The notes under the pieces are model-generated. The model did no database searches and had not been told where the DNA came from. It saw only the letters and a program-made list of their open reading frames with translations. 39,270 nt of DNA from Phoronis ovalis. Lineage: Eukaryota; Phoronida; Phoronidae. The DNA lies in the NCBI GenBank assembly GCA_028565635.1, contig JAOXYB010058056.1:3261-42530 (forward strand), written 5' to 3'. Numbering within the stretch: the stretch's first letter is position 1; every line of letters begins with the position of its first letter. The position numbers and the translations under genes are program-made. Below, in pieces: positions 1 to 13,300 of the stretch.

Positions 1-3000
1 TTTATGCACGAGAATATAATCATTGTTTGATGACGGAACTTCTGTTTGCATCATCTCTGATCTGATCAGATCATGATGCTTGAACTACTTCTCTGTACAT
101 TATCACGGATTTACTCATCTAGATAAACAATTTAAATTTAATTTTAACCATGAAATGATTGTCATTTCTGGAACCAATGAACAAAAAATTGTATTTGATT
201 TTAAAAACAGATTTTTTTTTTACATATACGGGGGGCTTTGTCCCCGTTTCTATTTTCGTGTCTGTATAAGAAGGGACAGCCTTCCTTATAACCTAGCTTC
301 TTATAACTTGCAAGGATGAAAATATGAAATAACTATTATTTGAATAGAATATGCTTTGCCTATGATACTTCCAAATTAGTAGTAGTAACAAAAACAATAT
401 TCGTTGAAATTTTAAAAATAAAGTGACATCCATCATGACAACTTTACAATGAGAAATAATCCAGAATAAATTTTGATAGGTGAGTTCAGTGCACTAGTCA
501 TGAATCTGGTCGTCGACTGATATTTTTAATCCACGTTCCGCGGTTAGTAGTATTTAATATACCTGTAAAACTGTATAATTTGATTGACTTTTCAGTAGCA
601 TTATCCGTTTCATGATATTTTAACAAGGCCCCGACACCAGTATTTTTTTTTGATACATGTTTTCATCATCTCAGTTCACATAGCGTAAATAATAATCATC
701 CTGTTCTAATAAGCAATTACATGGTCGGGTAAAAATGTAATGATATATTAGCTAACTAAGTAATTTTCATCAAAAGATTTCTATTCAAATTTTTCTAGGC
801 AATTTGGTACTAATTAAAGTTCATTATGCAATGTAAAATATAGGTATCATTGTCCATTTTGGCGATTTTGTCATACCAGTACATGTCTCCCGGTGTGTTG
901 CCATACTGTTAAAGTAATATCGTATACGTACCGAACCCGTATCATTGCTTTATTTCACAAGAAATAACTTGTTTAACGTCATTACATAAATTATAACAGA
1001 TCTTAACTACTGAGATTAAAGAAAATCAAAATATACAGGTGGCTATGGGACAGTGAGGATTACTTTAAAGCCTGGGGAATCGTGTTTTCCGATAAGGGTG
1101 CAATAATACATTTATTTCCTCGGCACGTCTCGGATTACTGAGTTATTTTCCCCAAAGATTCTAACTAGACCCTAGTCAGAGACACTTCGTTTATAATGTA
1201 ATGTCTCGAAATGCTTTTGAAATTTTAGCCAGGAAATTTTAGTCCGCCGTCAAGTTTGAAAATACATTTGTCACTCGTAGTGTATTTTCAGAAATATAAG
1301 AATGTTGTACCCTGTACGGGGCATATTTGTGTTGAGGATTTGTTTCCGTGTATTGAAAAATCACTAAATTACTTTATAGTACACGTGTACTATCACTTTT
1401 TATTTTTGAGAAATTTAATTTGAACGTAATTAAAATGTTAGTTTTGGTTACTCAAATATGCTTTTATTAGTTTTTTACCTAGACTTTTGTGTATTGCATG
1501 CGGGTGAAGACTAATCATGGTTAATTGTTCACTACATATAGCTAAACATCTGAACATGTGTTTTTATTATTTGTGCTTCGTTTTAAATTAACATATTACA
1601 GCCCCGAGGCTAGGAAATAATAATACAGTAATATATGAGATTGACTTGCTCCATGCAAATTATATATCATGTATAAATCATATTTAAATATTCCATACAG
1701 CTGTGTTGTTTGTATACTGTAACATTTCGTTTATAATATGCCAGTGTCACTTACTACTGATTAATAAAGTACAAATCATATTTCAATAACTTACAAGATG
1801 ACTTTTGAATAAAGTTTTAATGTTTACAATCGTCGTTAATCGTCTGGAATGGATTTGTGCAAATTATGTATACAGGCGACATAGTATTTATAAGTGAAAT
1901 GTTTTTGGCCAAAAGTAATCGAGTGAATCAAGGCGAAAATAATAATTAAATAAGATCAACATATTTGAGTGTGCAAATATTTCAATATGGCGGAAAATTG
2001 TATGTCTCTCTTCAAAATCTCAACCCAATAAGAGATACTTGATTTGACAATTCCGTGTTAACTTTAACCACTTGTAGAGTTTATGCAACACTCGAAAGTA
2101 ATTATTTTAAAATTCCCATCACACAGTCTGCACTTTAACAGAGGGCTAAAAGACGGTGTTTTGTTGAACAGAATAAAAAGGGTTTTATCCCAACTGCACA
2201 CCCCACTGACACAATTATTCTTTTTTCTGTGTGAGAACAAAACACAAGATCTTTTGAAATTTGAGCTTAAGTGTGAAGGTTTATAAAATGTAAATCTTTC
2301 TGTATTGAGGTTATCAGTAGACTTACAATACAAAAGTACAAGATGTATCGTTTATAAACTGTTCGAGTTCGGGATTCCGGCTACACAATCCCTGGGACAA
2401 AACCAGATATAAGATCCTGGGTGCTAGATTGAGATACACGCTTCTCCTACACTCCCAGGTAGCATCATCAATTTTTATTCAGGATTCAATTATAACCTGG
2501 TAGCCAGTGTAGATGGGACCACTAGAGGAACAATATATAGTAATATATATATATATATAAAGTGCAAGAGGCTTCTTCAACTTTGAGATCTTTTTAATTA
2601 AATACGTGTTAAACAACTATGAATCGCTTCAAATACGGGACTTATACAGTTAACATTCAAATCGCTGGTCCCCTATGAAGTCTATTTTTTCTTATAGCGG
2701 AACATAAGCGGATAATCCGCGTAGGATTTTTAAGTCTGATAGTTGGAGAGAATTGGTAGCTTGTGTTAGTTTCTGTTTGTGTCGTACACTTTTAAATAGT
2801 TGTATGAAGTACATGTCTATGATATTCATTAAAAATCAGTTTAACGTATGCGTTAGTATATTTCAAAATTACTTTTTATTAGTTATTAACTAATTATTAT
2901 TAATAAGTTATATCCAGTCGTCAGAATAAATGCAATGTTGAACATTTTCTAAGGTATAGATTTGAATGACTCTCAAGAAAATGTACTTAATGATCTTTTA

Positions 3001-3239
3001 AGGTTGCCACCGGGGAAATTGTTAAATTCCTGGCTTTAATGGGGGTTTAATTCAAAAGTCGAATCACTCTGAAAGTATTTACATGAATAGACGACGAACA
3101 ATAGCCTATACTTAATTTAGCAAATCCTTCAAAACAGAATAGAGGTTCCCTTTCAAACTCTACAGGGAGTATTTATGTGCGAAAGTTGTGCTTAATTCCT
3201 TAATTCATCAATAATCCGATATATCCTTAACCTGCTCAA
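1..3239. other. Upstream region, no gene seen
   Basis: AT-rich, with only short unconvincing open frames on both strands (for example 80-319 on + and 2064-2333 on -). It may hold Pax6 regulatory sequence or further non-coding first exons. Confidence 0.5.
2543..2559. repeat. (AT)n microsatellite
   Basis: A short TA dinucleotide run in the upstream region, adjacent to caatatatagtaa. Confidence 0.85.
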
Positions 3240-3830
3240 AATTACGACGGAAAGTGAGAGCGGCACATACCGAATGGCAAGTGTTGAGAACGTTGTCATC
3301 CCGAGCTGTCATTTTCTCATGCCGCAGCCATTCACTAGTTTACGACAGTGTATCATAAACTGACGTTTCCTATTGGTTGAATAGACATTCTACGTCACAG
3401 GTAGTTTAATTCTGGAGTTAGTGGTGTTAACATGCGGGAGCAGTAGTTCTCTGGATTTCAATGTGTTAACATCATCGTTCCGCAATCCTTGGATTATTCG
3501 AACACAGTTTATAACTCCAGGATATAAATACAGTTGGATATTTAGCGTGAGTTTTACATTTGATTGGATTTACGCATGGTTAACGTTAACGCCTGTAAAG
3601 TGATTGACGGCGGGTTTATATCGAACTCAGGTCGACCGTAAGCTAATCGGGAAAACCGTCTACTGTCATAATTTGGAATCCCCTCGTTCTAGGCTCCTTT
3701 TTATTTTTTCCACTTTAGGTCAGTTATTAGTTGCCCTTATGCAACACGGATGTGCTTGCAACACGGATGTATATGCATTCTTGATTGAAATGGGTATTGT
3801 TTAGTATACATCTATCGTTCGAGGGGTTTT
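3240..3830 (+). promoter_or_regulatory. Candidate Pax6 upstream promoter / non-coding first exon region
   Basis: This block is visibly more GC- and CpG-containing than its surroundings. It holds an inverted CCAAT box (ATTGG at 3372-3376), CRE-like half sites (TGACGT 3361-3366 and TACGTCA 3391-3397), and a TATA-like TATAAATA at 3523-3530. A donor-like GTAAGC lies at 3638, so a non-coding exon of about 3555-3637 spliced to the acceptor at 4275 is possible. Two adjacent + strand frames (3421-3603 and 3604-3804) are open but resemble no protein. All of this is consistent with the 5' end of Pax6, but none of it is proof. Confidence 0.35.
3741..3770 (+). repeat. Short direct repeat GCAACACGGATGT
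   Basis: The 13-mer GCAACACGGATGT occurs at 3741-3753 and again at 3758-3770, within the CpG-containing block upstream of the first coding exon of Pax6. Confidence 0.85.
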
Positions 3831-4275
3831 CCAGGAATTCAGGTGTAATTAATTTTTTTTATAAAATATTCTTAGATATATTATTTGCTTGACTTCAAGT
3901 TTTCGTTATTTATTCAATTTTGGGACATTGGTTACCCTTTTTATTTCATGTATCTTTCGTTAATTTAATAGCATCTTTACATATCAATAATGACAGTAAT
4001 ATATCTATATTTTTAATTAAACATTGCAAATAAAAGAAGTAAGATTGTACACATTTGGTAAAATATAAGAGATCTTCCGTACCCGATTCCTGTTAAGGGA
4101 CCCTTAATGTTAACGGCCTAATGTTAAATACGCTAATTAAAGTAAATGACAACTGCTATTGAAGAATTTCCTTTAAGGTACATTTTAATAACGTTATTTT
4201 TAAAAATTCTTCCCTGTAAACTATCATGTTAATGTAGAATAAAATAATAAATATGAATGTTATTTCTAACTTCAG

Positions 4276-4395
4276 GATCGCTCTTTTTTCACGGAAGTGC
4301 TACGCAAAAATATTTCTGACTGTAATTCATCGGATACCATTTTGCACAAATGACAATGCCCGACACAAGCATGCCACCGAGCAGTACAGTGAAGG
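4276..4395 (+). CDS. Pax6: Pax6 first coding exon (5'UTR part 4276-4349, coding 4350-4395)
   Basis: A good acceptor (tttctaacttcag) ends at 4275 and a consensus donor GTAAGT starts at 4396. The coding part begins ATG at 4350, with a second in-frame ATG at 4356 that has the better context (A at -3), so the protein may start [13 protein letters not shown] rather than MTMPDTSM. An in-frame TAA at 4323 closes the frame upstream. The exon ends in phase 1 (AAG G), so it joins either the cassette exon at 5244 or directly the paired-domain exon at 8948. The direct join gives [12 protein letters not shown], which resembles the [11 protein letters not shown] junction known from eyeless/Pax6 proteins. 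Upstream non-coding exons are implied by the acceptor but not located with certainty. Confidence 0.85.
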
Positions 4396-7300
4396 GTAAG
4401 TTGAGTATATTTTTATTATTTATTATAATATTATATAGACATTTTTTGGGATAATTGAGCATATAAAATCTAACCTACTTTTGATTACAAACAGAGGATA
4501 TTCAGTGGATTTATTTGAATATTTAACGAATTAATGCAGACCACAATTGGTTTTAATTTATTATTTAGCTGTACATTTCAATGGAAATAGTTTGTAACTG
4601 TCTGGCTTTTATAATAAGAATAATAGAACAAGTAAAAAGCTGCCATATTCTCAATTTTTAATAGTTAGTCGCTTTCTGTGAGTCAATTATACAAATTCAA
4701 TCCAAGGATAATTTTACCGATATTTCCAATATATATTTTCTATAGTATACTTAGGTATTTACAATATTAATAGAACATAATCACATTCTGCGGGCTTCAG
4801 CACAGAAGAGTCACCTAGTGCAAAATTGAGATGACCTTATTTAACAATAAGATTTAACAATATTATTTAATTAAGCATTTTGTTCTACCCGTCCGCTTCT
4901 ACCGTCCTACAATAAGTAACATGTAAAATATACAAGAGCGAATTTTGAATTGTTTCCCAGCAAAAAGTTTTACTTTATTGTGTTTTTTTACCCGTATGTA
5001 ACCGAAATTTAGTCTTAGCTACAATATTGTGATTTCATTGTATAACAAGGTTGTAACACCGCTCAGTTTTTGGTATACAGCATTAGCTACAACTGTTGTA
5101 CAGTTCCAATTTCAGTACTATCAATTAAACAACAGCAAATATGACAACGAACTGCCTGTTTTGTATTTGTACTCTGTGATAGTTTTTAAGGAAGTTTTCA
5201 ATAAAAAATATCGATACAAAATATATGCAAATTTTGATTTCAGGAGATTCTGTTTATTATACGGACGACGATCAGAATGACGCAGCTGGGAAAAGAGCGA
5301 GAGGAAAGCGAGGTTAGTTTTTTTTTTTAATATATATATTATAAATTTTACGGTTGCTTTATCATAATTTTTTTCTCGAATTTTACTGACTTTAACTGTA
5401 ATATGTGCTTTCCTTATGATTACCTGTTCTTAAGTGTTTTCGAGTACTTCTACCTGCCTATTATCGCAGTCTCCTTTTCTGTCACCAGATGTCAGTGTAG
5501 CTTATTGAGCCCAATCACCACCTTTTTCTTTCTTTTAGTAAATGGAATGTTTTATTTCCGAAACCAGTACACTTAAGCTTGATTCAATTGTTAAAAAGAA
5601 TAATTTTAGTGAATTATGAGTTTTGTTGCTATAGAGACCGGTTATAATTAGTTTTGGCGACTAATAAACTATGAACTGTCAACGAAAAGAATAATAATCG
5701 CCCAGTCCTTCAGAACAGTCTATAATATTTGTCGAAACGGTTTTGTTGATGAGACAGTTTATTGATAAGAAGATAAATAGTTTAAATATTCTTCACTTAA
5801 AAGACAAATAAATCTGATACCGAATCCAACAGTGAAATTGATGGCAAAACTAAATTACTCGCACCCTCTTTAAGTTACTGCATAACTTTTTAAGAAGCTT
5901 AGTATAATTCATCCCTCGGTTTTCTATTTTTAACTCCGCTAACACAGATTTTCTTAAAAAAGAAACTTTTGTTCCGTGACAACATTTCGCTCTCCTGTTT
6001 CATGTCTGTGACGTTTTCTAAAATTGGATTAAAGACAAGGTAATCATTTGGAGAAAATAACAAAAGTAAAAAAAGACTTTACTCATCAAAGAGGGTATTA
6101 CGAAGACATCAAATTAGGTAGAAAGGTTAATCCGTATTATGAATTATGAGGCATTTAAATTCAGTGGTAAATATTTTCAAATAACACCCCGTCTTTCTAT
6201 TCTAGCATTTTTTCATTGTTTTCTCCTCATAAATCACTGTAAATTATTGTGTTATCAAATGAAGTATTCACCGAAAATAAAAAGTATTTTTTTCGCAAGC
6301 TACCCCTTTGATTAATTGAATTTTAATTTCATTGAAATAAGTCGTGATTAAAACTGAAAAACACCGTCACTTTCTGTCATAACTTTGTTTGATCTTAGTG
6401 GAATACATTAGGTAGGTAGTACGTCACTATGATCGTAAGTTGTGCTTTATTAACAAATACTTACATAAAAAAACTCGGTGAACTTTTCAACTGGATTTTC
6501 TAAATGTGCGAGGTTCCTCTCGAATGTCCTGCTATCAGAACTGAAAAAAGATCTCATCGTTTACATGCTTCGTGGAGTCTGATAGGACACAGTTCATGCG
6601 AATAAAGCCCATTTTGTGAAAACAATTCGTTTCGCTTAAATTGTCGATTTATTCTAGTAGCGGCATGATAAATTAAAAGGAAAAATCCACGGGTACAACT
6701 ATGTGCATTGTTCCCGACTTTCTAACACTCCATATCCCTGCAGGTAAAAACTGATCCCTGTATTTAATGAGGGGTATCTACTTTCCGTGTATCCATTTTC
6801 TTTTAATCATCCAATTTTCGTATATAAAATGTGCTTCAGAATTATGGATAAAAAAAATTTTAAATTACGCGCTCACGAATTATACGAATATTTATGATGT
6901 CCCGTGATTTGAGTATATGAAAATATAAGACTCGAACTATGTGAACTGTATGATATAAGTGATAGTTTGCTCGGCTTCATTAATTAGTATAAGGCGATCT
7001 AGTCTTTGATGAGTGTCGTATCGCAGAGATAACATCGCTATGAGCAGCGTTAACATTGTGCTAACAGGTAACTTGTGTTTGTTTGTCTTGCTCGCATTTA
7101 TTCTTTGATCGTGGCGATTTTTTGTGAATAACTGGAAATGAATAGTGTACATTGTAACGAAATTTAGAACAAAAGTTTATTAACCAAAAGAAAAACGATA
7201 TTATCTTCAATTAGTGGAGTCGGTTTCTGACCGTCTATAACGAATCCGGACAATGAAATAATTTTTTTTTTCTCAAATAATACAAAAAGCCGATGAATAG

Positions 7301-10300
7301 TTTTCTCTTTCGATATTTTGCATGTTTGCTTATCAAAAATTACATTTAATATTACACGTTTTAATTAATTAGATTCATCTTTTAAGGACATTGACCAGAT
7401 TATCAAATCTCGGCGGACGACCTCATCAATTAAAATTGAATTAAATATTTTTTAACACTGACTGAACCCTAAGAATTGACCAGTCGTTTTACTTTATAAT
7501 TTGTTTCAATTGTTGTTCATTTGCATTATTTCCACAAGAAGTGATCTAATAAACGTATCTGTACCTTATAATAATAACAACATTAATATTTAAATTAGAC
7601 TCCGCCTATAATAAGAGTTGAACGATTGAGACGCCATTTTGAATATTTAGTGTTAACTCGCCGGGGTGCACGGTTTAGTCCAAAGCTGTCTGGAGTATTA
7701 TTTTTGGATAAAATTTGAAAAATTGGTTAAAAATTAAGCAAGGCTTATGAGTGAGGGAGAGAAACCATCGTCGTCTTCACCAACGGCAAATAGCGCTGTC
7801 GTGACGAAACGAAAAACTCGCGGTAATATTTTTCTGCATTATCTTCTGCTTGACTGGTAGGGTTCACTCGGTGCGTTATGGGCATTCCGGTAGTCAATCC
7901 ATGCATATATATTAACTTGTTCAGTGCCGTATTTTTCTTTTCAAGCTTTTGCATATTATTTTTTTAATAGGTATACACATGAACTGAAATTTAGACGTAA
8001 AATTAAAGTTGTAATTGACCATTTGTTACCACATTCATTATTTGCAGAACTCCACCTTATATTTATTTCATGCGGGAGCACCATTTACCAGCCTAATTAA
8101 ATTGCAGTTAACATTTTCGCGCATTTTAAAATTTCATATCACCAGACATGTACTTCATTTTGATCTAAACAGGTTGGAAAATTTTTAACATATACAGAAA
8201 TACATTCCAATTAGGAATGAAATAAAAGTCTACAAATTATAACTACCTTAAAATATTTCTTTAAAAATTAAGTAAAATTAGTCCAGACGTTCACTTTACA
8301 ACATACTGTGTATTGGTTAAATCGTCTTAGTTTCTTCTAATACTAATCTTGTGATTATAAGTACTTCTAAAAAGAATTTCGCTTAAGGCGAGTAACATAT
8401 AAGTCTAGCATATATGAATTACATTAATAAAGATTTTATACTATTTTTGATGGACAAATTATCCCCAATAAAAGAATATACAAATTTGTCTAAGTAATTG
8501 CAGTATACGAATAAATATTAAATCTTTCACACACCGGGCGGGAGTTTTGTTGACGCTTTTTGTAATTAAACCCTCGATAATTAGCATGCTATTTGATCAT
8601 GTTACAGATAATTTATATCTAAACTGACAATAAAATTTCACGCTAATAAATTTGTCTTCTGACCTTATATTTAATTTTCTTTAGCGGTTTACCCTGAAAT
8701 AAAATAAGAAAACACAGTGAAGTTTATCATTTATTAATTAAGATTTATTTCAACTTAGTTGGCTTCTTTTTTTTTATAGCATAAATCGTGGCATAAGTAA
8801 AAAAACTTGTGTTAATTTTCCCTTTTAAAGTGAGCAAAATTTTATTTGTCATTTCAATTTAGGAAAATTTTCTCCTTTACAAAAAATATCGTTTTTTGTG
8901 ACGCGAATTTAGTGGCAATCTAACAATTCTTATTTTCGAAATTGTAGGACACAGCGGAGTTAATCAATTGGGCGGCGTTTTTGTTAATGGTCGCCCGCTA
9001 CCTGACAGCACACGTCAGCGTATAGTTGAACTTGCCCATAGTGGTGCTCGTCCTTGTGATATCTCAAGAATTCTACAAGTATCCAACGGATGTGTCAGTA
9101 AAATTCTTGGACGGTACTACGAAACAGGTTCTATTAGGCCACGTGCTATAGGTGGTTCAAAACCTAGAGTGGCCACATCAGAAGTGGTTGCAAAAATTGC
9201 TGTTTATAAACGAGAATGTCCATCTATATTTGCATGGGAAATAAGAGACAGACTACTGAATGAAGGCTTCTGTAATCAGGAAACTATACCAAGCGTAAGT
9301 ATAATATATGATGTATTCCATCCCCGACGTACCTCTTAAATTATTATTTTTAATAATGTTTAAATTACCTAGGTTCTAATGCAAGTGATAAATTAAAAGA
9401 AATGTCATAAGACAATTAAACAGTCAATTAAATTATCAAAGCAGAATATAGAGAATTAAAGGCAACGGTTCAAAAATAAAATTAATGAAAATGATGAAAA
9501 AAATATTCTAAAACCTCTCAAAAACCAAATTTTGTTTAAAATCGTGGGGGGCATTTTATTAGCATAGATGATGTATAATTCAAAGTTAATTTTTTGAAAG
9601 AAAATACTACTTTTCCTTACACTAATTTGATTTTATACACATAGAATATGCGCCCGACTCCCAATTTTTTTAATATGACATATAAGTATATGCCATTTAA
9701 GATATGGTTTTCATGTTAAACGTTTATCGAAGACAAATTTTAAAAATAGCTATACTCATATTAAAAGTATAATGATAGCATAAAGTGCTTAGCGAAATTT
9801 AAGACTACACCTTTTCCATGTTATTCCTCATTCTGAATAAAAGCTATCTCATCATAGCTGAAAATTAATGGCAGTATAAAAGTGTTGATGGATCTAAGAA
9901 ACAGACAGGTGCTCTTAAGTTTTACAAATAATACAATTTGAAGGAACAAAAAACTTTAAAATTAAGCGCGTTTTGATGACAACAGGATGGCAATTTTAAA
10001 GTGTTTAAAGGATTCGGTTTCACCGATTTTTGCTATTAAATTTCTAGCCTAAAACATTTTAAAATAAATACGATACGTAATAAATTCGTGATTAAATTTA
10101 TACATAAATAATGTTTCAAGTAATTATATGGACCATTAAAGGTCAAGTATTATTGCTGAAAACCAAAGTTTTATGTCTAATTTATTTGGTCATAGACCGT
10201 CAACCAGTCATAATAAGCAGACAGTATTTTACCAAATCATGCCCAAAAAAATACAGCATTAAAAAATAAATATTGGAAACAAGGAAAATTAGGTTATTTA

Positions 10301-13300
10301 ATAAAAAATAAATGTAACTCATATAAACTTTATTTTAAATTTCTATTTAATCAATTTCAATGTATTACTGTTTTGTCAAAAATCTTCTGACGTATTATTT
10401 CTTGTGTGGGTGATTTCTTACATGAAGTAATATTCGGTGAACTTTGGTGGTCAGGTTAGTTATTGTTCAAAATTAATAAAACGTCGTTAGTAAGCCGTTT
10501 ACAGGTCTGGTAGTTTTCAAACACCTCGAGTAATAAGAAATTATAAGCTTCATAAAGTTTATACCAATAAAAGATTTTATTGTACACTGAAAGGCTATAT
10601 GAGTTGTCATCTACTTATAAATTATTAGTTAAACTTAAAACGTACCGACAAACTTTCCTTAAAAGTGAGGACTCTTCAGTATTTGAAATGAATCCAGCGG
10701 GGGTTGTCTTTAGCAAAGAGCATGTCGAGATTTGAGGACTTCAATCCTACTTATTGCTTTCTGTGTTCGTAACAAATTAAACACGTAACGGCAACATGTA
10801 TATTCATATAAAAATTACTTTATAATGATTGCCAAGTATGTAATTGTACAACAGCGTCTGTGATATGATAATAGTTGTTAGATAATGAAGACGGCTTCAC
10901 ATCTGTTTACCGCGTTGAATCAATGCGTTCTCTGTCATATTGTATCAGCCGGTTGTTAATTCCATTCTAACGAACGTTTCGTTCTTTGTCATCTCTACTG
11001 CCTTGATTCCAATGTAGTGGGATTTTGTGCCACGAAACAACAACACATTTTATTTGTCCAAGCCATATATATGTATTGTATAGCGCCAAAAATTACATGT
11101 TTATCGTTAAGTAACTTACAAATATCCTACCTGCCTGCTTTTAACTCTTTGTCGACGTATGCAATAATTTTGAAATGAAACATTTATTTTTATCATTTTG
11201 TTCAAGCAGCATAATTCTTGTCTCCAAATAATTTAAACACAAGACCGTTTCCCCAAAAAAATTCGAAGCGTTAAAATGCGATAACATAAGAGATCAAAGA
11301 CAACTAATAATTCTTATTGCGTCTGAAGACTATATTTTCAAATTAGCGTATTTCAGTATATGTGTATAAATTAATTTAGCTAATAGGCCGTACCTTTGAT
11401 CTTTACTGTTGTAAAGCTTTGCCTTGATTTTGATATAGAAAAGTATGGTATAAGAGCTCTCCACTACAATAGTTATTGAAAGCTAAGTAATCTTTACCTA
11501 AGTATGATTTTAGTATTACTATTTAAGCCTCCTTCCTATACTTCAAGAAAAGTTGTCAAATTTCATGTACACTGTTGTGAAGTCGCATTAAAAAAAATTG
11601 GATCTTCGAAAACTATGAAAATAAGACATTTTGATTACGCCCGTCTGTATATTTCTATATATCCTGGTTGAGTGTATTAACAGCTCTGTACTACCTGTAT
11701 TAACCTTAGTGGTAAATTACGTTGACATAATAGTGTAACTTTACTACAAATATTTGTACAAAATTTATTAGACTATGGCCCACGCGTAATATGGTTGCAT
11801 TTATCTACATAGCAAACACCCAAAAGAGCCTAAATACTTACTGCAAATACTTTGCAGTTAATTTTCGGCTTTAAATACTGCTTCAAAATATATACTTTTA
11901 ACCACAAAAGTTATTTTCTGTTTTGATTGGATCATTATTCTATGTCATACGTAAAACGAAGCCAAAGAATACAATATCGTATTAATTCAGATTTAAGGAA
12001 ATTTCTAAAATAAATTTGGAACACGCAAGTCTGTGTGTAAATTACGTCGGCACTTTAATAGCGGAAGTAAATATTAATCATTAAGTTTTGCATACAAACT
12101 AAACTTGTATGAACAAGGTGTAAATGGGGCGCATCGCTCCATCAATCAAGGGCCACTGTCCTCGCTGTCATTTTCCCTTCCACCTGCAGTCAAAATGACA
12201 TTATTTAATCGTTAGCCAATCTTCTATCTTCATTTTTCTTGAATTTTTATCCTTTCTCTGACAATTCTGACGCTATTTATGATACCCCTGTCTATTCAAA
12301 GTATTGTTATTTTAAATGACCACTCCTCGATATGAATCTTGAACTGAACAAGTCTTCAACTGGGTATGGCAAACTTTCCATTGTCAAAAATTTTCTTTCG
12401 TTTTTACGTTATTTCATGTTCATATATATTTATTTGTTGTCTGCCATGAGAAGAACTTATGAATATTTACTATAAAAAGAAACAACTTTTAAATAATTTT
12501 GGGTCAAAATGTGCAGTTTTTCTTCATTTTTAATTTCACAGTTTAAACAGTTTGTATTTTGTTATAGTCTGAGTGTAACTTGATCAAATAAATGGCATAA
12601 AAAATAAACAAAAGTGAAATCCCAGAGCTAATGCAAACCCTTAAGCATGGCTTTTTACACTGTAAAAATACAATACTCTTAGCGACGGTATAATGACACT
12701 GAATTCCCAAAGCCAATATATCCTGGGGCATATAGAGCTTATGTGTTTTATTCGTGTATACAAAACTCTAGCTTCGTTTATCTAGCATAAAATTATTTCG
12801 ATTTGTTTAGTTTGTCCGAAAGACTCCAATTCATTATAACAGTATTTGAAATTTATTGAGTTATTGAAATTTTACAGGGTTTTACTACTCGTGTTTGCAC
12901 CTTTTAGAAAATGGTGACATTGCATTGATTTTTTAGGGAATATACTTTCCTGGATTGGCAATTTTTTTGCATAATTATAGGGGTCGCATAGTGCTTAAAT
13001 ACCACGATGAAATAACTAGTACCAGTATTAAACCTTGGACTTTATAGGGAAAAGGGGTCACAGTAAAAGAATCTCCCAAAGGCACATTTTGTTAGCAAAT
13101 TAATTACAACTGACCGAGTTTCTACTGTGTATACCTGTATAGAATACATAGGTACTGAACTGGGTGAACTGTGGTCTCATGAATTTTTGATTCAAACTAT
13201 TTATAAGGTTTTGTATACAATCCATATCTGTAACCCACATTCATGTATATAAGGATCCTCCACTCGCCTTTGCAAAGTAGCTATCACACTGGCATGGATA

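Noticed and set aside
3421-3804. Two consecutive + strand open frames of 60 and 66 codons
   Set aside because: No recognisable protein, no splice consistency; better explained by the higher GC of a promoter/UTR region.
5029-5280. 83-codon + frame overlapping the cassette exon
   Set aside because: Different frame from the cassette exon; stops inside it and resembles nothing.
7745-7954. 69-codon - strand frame
   Set aside because: It is the antisense of the alternative Pax6 first exon and its donor; no - strand splice or homology support.
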